This document shows, in pieces, positions 5,822 through 8,799 of a stretch of DNA of 8,799 nucleotides. The notes beneath the pieces are model-generated. The model did not search any database, was not told the DNA's origin, and saw only the letters and a list, made by a program, of their open reading frames with translations. Where the stretch lies: assembly GCF_934772795.1 (NCBI RefSeq), contig NZ_CAKVMR010000083.1, positions 1 to 8,799 of the forward strand. Direction: 5' to 3'. Source of the stretch: an uncultured Holdemanella sp. Its GTDB lineage: Bacteria; Bacillota_I; Bacilli_A; Erysipelotrichales; Erysipelotrichaceae. Each line of letters opens with the position of its first letter. Within the stretch, counting starts at the first letter, position 1. A program made the translations under genes and the position numbers.

Positions 5822-8648
5822 GGTCTCCTCCTTTTTCTAACATTGGTTTTAAATATTGACCTGTATAACTCTCTTTACATGCAGCGACCTTTTCTGGAGT
5901 TCCCGTACAAATCACAGTACCTCCTCCTTGTCCACCTTCAGGTCCCATATCTATAATTTGATCTGCACATTTGATCACATCCAAATTGTGCTCTATTACT
6001 AATACTGTATCACCATGTTCTACTAGGCGTTGTAGAACTTCAATCAATTTCTTTACATCATCACTATGCAAGCCTGTAGTTGGTTCATCAAGCACAAATA
6101 ATGTTTTCCCTGTTGCCTTCTTTTGAAGTTCACTTGCTAGTTTAACACGTTGTGCTTCACCACCTGATAAAGTTGTAGCACTTTGACCTAACTTGATATA
6201 AGAAAGTCCTACATCGTTTAGTGTTTGTAGTTTATGTTTGATTTTTGAAACATTGCTGAAGAATTCCAATGCTTCTTCAACTGTCATATCCAATACATCC
6301 GCTATTGTCTTACCTTTATAATGGACTTGTAATGTTTCTTCATTATAACGTTTTCCACCACATTGATCACAAGGTACATAAACATCTGGTAAAAAGTGCA
6401 TAGAAATACGTAAGATTCCATCCCCTTGACAAGCTTCACAACGGCCACCTTTCACATTGAACGAAAAGCGTCCCTTGTCATAGCCTAACATTTTAGCTTC
6501 TTTTGTCTGCGCAAATAAATCACGAATATCATCAAATACACCTGTATATGTGGCTGGATTTGAACGTGGTGTTCTACCGATTGGATCTTGCCCAATTTCT
6601 ACAATTTTATCAATGTTTTCAATTCCTTGAATTTCTTTGCAGGCACCCGGCTTAATTCTTAATCGTCCTAGCGCATGTTGTAAACCATGTGTTAATACTT
6701 CCGTAACTAATGAAGATTTTCCACTGCCTGAAACCCCTGTGACGACAGTAAATGTACCTAGTTTAATTGTAACATTCACATTTTTTAAGTTATTCTGGCT
6801 AGCTTTCACAATCTTTAATTTCTTGCCATTACCTTTGCGACGCGTTTCAGGTACTTCAATTCTTTTACGTCCACTTAAATAAGCTCCCGTAATTGAGTTT
6901 TCATTCTGCATAATTTCTTCTGGAGTTCCAGCTGCAACGATTTGTCCGCCATGCACACCGGCTCCAGGTCCTACATCCACAATATAGTCACTTGCTCGCA
7001 TTGTGTCTTCATCATGTTCGACCACAATCAATGTGTTACCTAAATCACGCATATCTTTTAACGCACCAATCAAACGGTCATTGTCTCTTTGGTGTAAACC
7101 AATACTTGGTTCATCCAAAACATACATAACACCTGTTAAGCGGGATCCAATTTGTGTAGCCAAACGAATACGTTGTGCTTCTCCACCTGATAAAGTGGAT
7201 GCTAATCGGTCTAGGGTTAAGTAACTAAGACCGACATGATTTAGAAATGAAAGACGATTCTTAATTTCTTTAACTACAAGCTCTGCAATCTTAGCTTGTG
7301 TTGGCGTTAATTCTAGATGGTCCATAAAATCTATAGCTTCACTAATACTCATTTGTGTCCATTCATAAATGTTTTTTCCACCCACAAGTACTGATAATGC
7401 CTGTTTATTTAACCGTGCACCATGACATTTTGGACATTGCGCATCTGCCAAAAATGAGCCATACCACTCTCGCGACATCGTTGAAGTAGTTTCCATGTAT
7501 CTACGTTCAATCATAGGGCAAACACCTTCAATGTATTCTAATTTCGTTGAGACGATTCCCGAACGAGAATTCAATTGATATGCGATTGGTACATCTGAAC
7601 CATATAATAAATAGTTAAGCTTCTTCTTAGGTAAATCTTTGAGAGGAGTATCCATGTCTATTTCATAATATTTAATAAGCGCATGAATCCTTTGCCATTC
7701 AAGATTTTCTGTATTTACAATATTTTTATAATAATGAATGCCACCTTGGGCAATTGATTTTGTATCATCCGGTATCAATAAAGATAGATCTACTTTTTGT
7801 GTAATACCTAGTCCTTTGCATTCTGGACAAGCTCCAAATGGAGCATTAAATGAAAATAATTTTGGTTCTAGTTTCGGTACAGAAAAACCACAAACTTTAC
7901 ATGCATAATTGCTTGAAAATAAAGTTTCAGATTCGTTCGTTAATAAAATGGCTAAACCATCACTTAATTTTAGTGCCGTTTCTAAAGAATCATGAAAACG
8001 TGAACGATCATCACTCTTTACAATTCGATCGACAACAACATCAATTGAATGTTTCTTGTTTTTGTCTAAAGGTTCAAGTTCTTCGAGATACTTGATTTCA
8101 CCATCGATACGAACTCGAATATATCCTTCTTTCATTAAGTTTTCTAATAAATCTTTATGTGTTCCTTTTTTTCCCTGAATAACAGGACTTAAAATTGTAC
8201 ATCTTGTTTTATCAGGAAGTTCCATGATTTTATCAATCATTTCTTTGATAGTATTTCCAGTAATCGGAATATGGTGATCAGGACAATAAGGTACGCCTAT
8301 ACGTGCATATAATAAACGTAAATAATCATAAATTTCGGTAACTGTTCCTACAGTAGATCGTGGATTGTTAGATGTTGTCTTTTGATCGATTGCGATAGCT
8401 GGTGATAATCCATCAATTTGATCAACATCTGGTTTTTCGCTATTACCAAGAAATTGTCTGGCATAAGCAGATAGAGATTCCATATATCGACGTTGTCCTT
8501 CAGCATAGATGGTATCGAAGGCTAGAGAAGTTTTTCCACTTCCAGAAACGCCTGTCATAATGACTAATTTATCTTTAGGTATTTTTAAACTTACATTTTT
8601 AAGGTTGTTTTCACGAGCGCCTTGTATTGTTATATACTTTTGGTCCAT
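5799..8648 (-). CDS. uvrA: Excinuclease ABC subunit A
   Basis: A 949-residue damage-recognition ATPase of nucleotide excision repair, which loads UvrB on damaged DNA. It has two ABC modules. Module I has Walker A GVSGSGKT 33-40, a zinc site C250-x2-C253-x20-C274-x2-C277, a second CxxC pair C405/C408, LSGGEAQR 487-494 and Walker B VLDEPSIGL 510-518. Module II has Walker A GVSGSGKS 638-645, a zinc site C737-x2-C740-x19-C760-x2-C763, LSGGEAQR 827-834 and VLDEPTTGL 852-860. It is full length and intact. The frame stays open to 8714, but the ATG at 8648 is chosen: it has AGGAGG 6 nt upstream, begins with the usual UvrA N-terminus MDQKYITIQGA, and the longer form would start upstream of the promoter. 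No uvrB is adjacent; a 5S rRNA gene lies upstream instead. It is the first gene of the operon, with a LexA-like box in its promoter. Confidence 0.98.
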   Translation of the reverse strand: MDQKYITIQGARENNLKNVSLKIPKDKLVIMTGVSGSGKTSLAFDTIYAEGQRRYMESLSAYARQFLGNSEKPDVDQIDGLSPAIAIDQKTTSNNPRSTVGTVTEIYDYLRLLYARIGVPYCPDHHIPITGNTIKEMIDKIMELPDKTRCTILSPVIQGKKGTHKDLLENLMKEGYIRVRIDGEIKYLEELEPLDKNKKHSIDVVVDRIVKSDDRSRFHDSLETALKLSDGLAILLTNESETLFSSNYACKVCGFSVPKLEPKLFSFNAPFGACPECKGLGITQKVDLSLLIPDDTKSIAQGGIHYYKNIVNTENLEWQRIHALIKYYEIDMDTPLKDLPKKKLNYLLYGSDVPIAYQLNSRSGIVSTKLEYIEGVCPMIERRYMETTSTMSREWYGSFLADAQCPKCHGARLNKQALSVLVGGKNIYEWTQMSISEAIDFMDHLELTPTQAKIAELVVKEIKNRLSFLNHVGLSYLTLDRLASTLSGGEAQRIRLATQIGSRLTGVMYVLDEPSIGLHQRDNDRLIGALKDMRDLGNTLIVVEHDEDTMRASDYIVDVGPGAGVHGGQIVAAGTPEEIMQNENSITGAYLSGRKRIEVPETRRKGNGKKLKIVKASQNNLKNVNVTIKLGTFTVVTGVSGSGKSSLVTEVLTHGLQHALGRLRIKPGACKEIQGIENIDKIVEIGQDPIGRTPRSNPATYTGVFDDIRDLFAQTKEAKMLGYDKGRFSFNVKGGRCEACQGDGILRISMHFLPDVYVPCDQCGGKRYNEETLQVHYKGKTIADVLDMTVEEALEFFSNVSKIKHKLQTLNDVGLSYIKLGQSATTLSGGEAQRVKLASELQKKATGKTLFVLDEPTTGLHSDDVKKLIEVLQRLVEHGDTVLVIEHNLDVIKCADQIIDMGPEGGQGGGTVICTGTPEKVAACKESYTGQYLKPMLEKGGDHGKSNCS

Positions 8649-8654
8649 AATAAA

Positions 8655-8660
8655 CCTCCT
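8655..8660 (-). promoter_or_regulatory. Ribosome binding site that sets the uvrA start
   Basis: AGGAGG on the minus strand lies 6 nt before the ATG at 8648. It decides against the in-frame 22-residue N-terminal extension. Confidence 0.85.
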
Positions 8661-8669
8661 ATGCACTTT

Positions 8670-8678
8670 ATTATACCA
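8670..8678 (-). promoter_or_regulatory. Extended -10 promoter of the uvrA operon
   Basis: The minus strand reads TGGTATAAT (8678-8670), a TGn motif joined to a perfect TATAAT. No good -35 is present at 16-18 nt upstream (ATATCA at 8698-8693), so the promoter probably depends on the extended -10. Transcription would start near 8663, giving a leader of only about 15 nt. Confidence 0.7.
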
Positions 8679-8679
8679 T

Positions 8680-8691
8680 AAACATTTGTTC
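8680..8691 (-). promoter_or_regulatory. Putative LexA (SOS) box
   Basis: The minus strand reads GAACAAATGTTT (8691-8680). This agrees with the Bacillus-type LexA/DinR site GAAC-N4-GTTC in 7 of 8 fixed positions. It ends one base before the TGn of the -10, so a bound repressor would cover the -35/-10 spacer. uvrA (with uvrB) is a known SOS gene in B. subtilis, which fits. Confidence 0.65.
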
Positions 8692-8722
8692 ATGATATGT
8701 GAAATAATGTGCAAGAAAAGGC

Positions 8723-8730
8723 AAAAAAAA
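8723..8730 (-). terminator. T run directly after the 5S rRNA
   Basis: Eight T residues on the minus strand follow the 5S 3' end without a gap. No separate hairpin lies between. The 5S terminal helix, whose 5' arm is outside the window, may serve as the terminator stem. This part is inference. Confidence 0.45.
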
Positions 8731-8799
8731 GGACCCGGCAGCTAGCTATCTTCGCAGGGGCAAGCCCAACTATTGTCGCCGTGAAAGTGCTTAACTTCT
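8731..8799 (-). rRNA. rrf: 5S ribosomal RNA, 3' part (5' end outside the window)
   Basis: The last 69 nt of the window, read on the minus strand, match the 3' two-thirds of bacterial 5S rRNA. The conserved AGAAGTTAAGC is at 8799-8789, the loop E region GCGAAGATAGC at 8755-8745, and the 3' arm of the terminal helix GCCGGGTCC at 8739-8731. About 45 nt of the 5' end are missing at the window edge. It is probably the last gene of an rRNA operon that runs in the same direction as uvrA and ends about 80 nt before it. The exact mature 3' end may differ by one or two bases. Confidence 0.88.

Noticed and set aside
8649..8714. 22-residue N-terminal extension of UvrA
   Set aside because: It has no good SD for its start, lies over the promoter and LexA-like box, and the ATG at 8648 has AGGAGG and the normal UvrA N-terminus.
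4047..8745. Several + strand ORFs of 63-81 codons opposite lgt, hprK and uvrA
   Set aside because: They are antisense to strongly conserved coding regions, have no domain features and no consistent SD sites.
1..8799. Mobile element, CRISPR array, prophage or defence system
   Set aside because: No transposase, integrase, direct-repeat array, tRNA-linked attachment site or known defence domain was found on either strand.

Overview
This window looks like a chromosomal segment of a low-GC Gram-positive bacterium (Bacillota). The evidence is the A+T-rich DNA, strong AGGAGG-type ribosome binding sites, the HPr kinase/phosphorylase gene, the hprK-lgt-ppaX-trxB type neighbourhood and a LexA box of Bacillus type. 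The content would fit an Erysipelotrichia-like gut Firmicute, but that finer placement is inference and no marker in the window fixes it.

Layout. On the + strand at the left are a small zinc-ribbon protein with a C-terminal membrane segment (30-281) and, after a promoter and a possible 19-codon leader ORF, a membrane-anchored, Ig-module-bearing polysaccharide (probably peptidoglycan) deacetylase (485-1858). This gene converges on a minus-strand gene for a stand-alone PocR-domain protein (1908-2399). Each of the two genes has its own intrinsic terminator in the 49 bp between them. The rest of the window is a minus-strand operon read from right to left: uvrA (8648-5799), hprK (5821-4859), an lgt-ppaX fusion (4881-3424) and trxB (3448-2534). 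It starts at an extended -10 promoter overlapped by a LexA-type box and ends at a GAAA-loop terminator (2495-2521). At the right edge is the 3' part of a minus-strand 5S rRNA gene, so the operon lies directly downstream of an rRNA operon.

How the genes work together. HPrK sets the phosphorylation state of HPr Ser46, the central carbon-catabolite signal. Its phosphorylase reaction releases pyrophosphate, and PpaX-type HAD enzymes remove it. In Bacillus subtilis hprK, lgt and ppaX are separate adjacent genes. Here the HAD enzyme is joined in frame to the cytoplasmic C-terminus of the prolipoprotein diacylglyceryl transferase Lgt, which is the most unusual item in the window. The operon junctions all overlap by 23-25 nt with strong internal Shine-Dalgarno sequences, suggesting translational coupling. 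If the LexA box works, hprK, lgt-ppaX and trxB could rise together with uvrA after DNA damage.

I saw no insertion sequence, CRISPR array, tRNA or phage gene. This is mostly core-genome sequence with a few unusual arrangements rather than an obviously new defence or mobile system.
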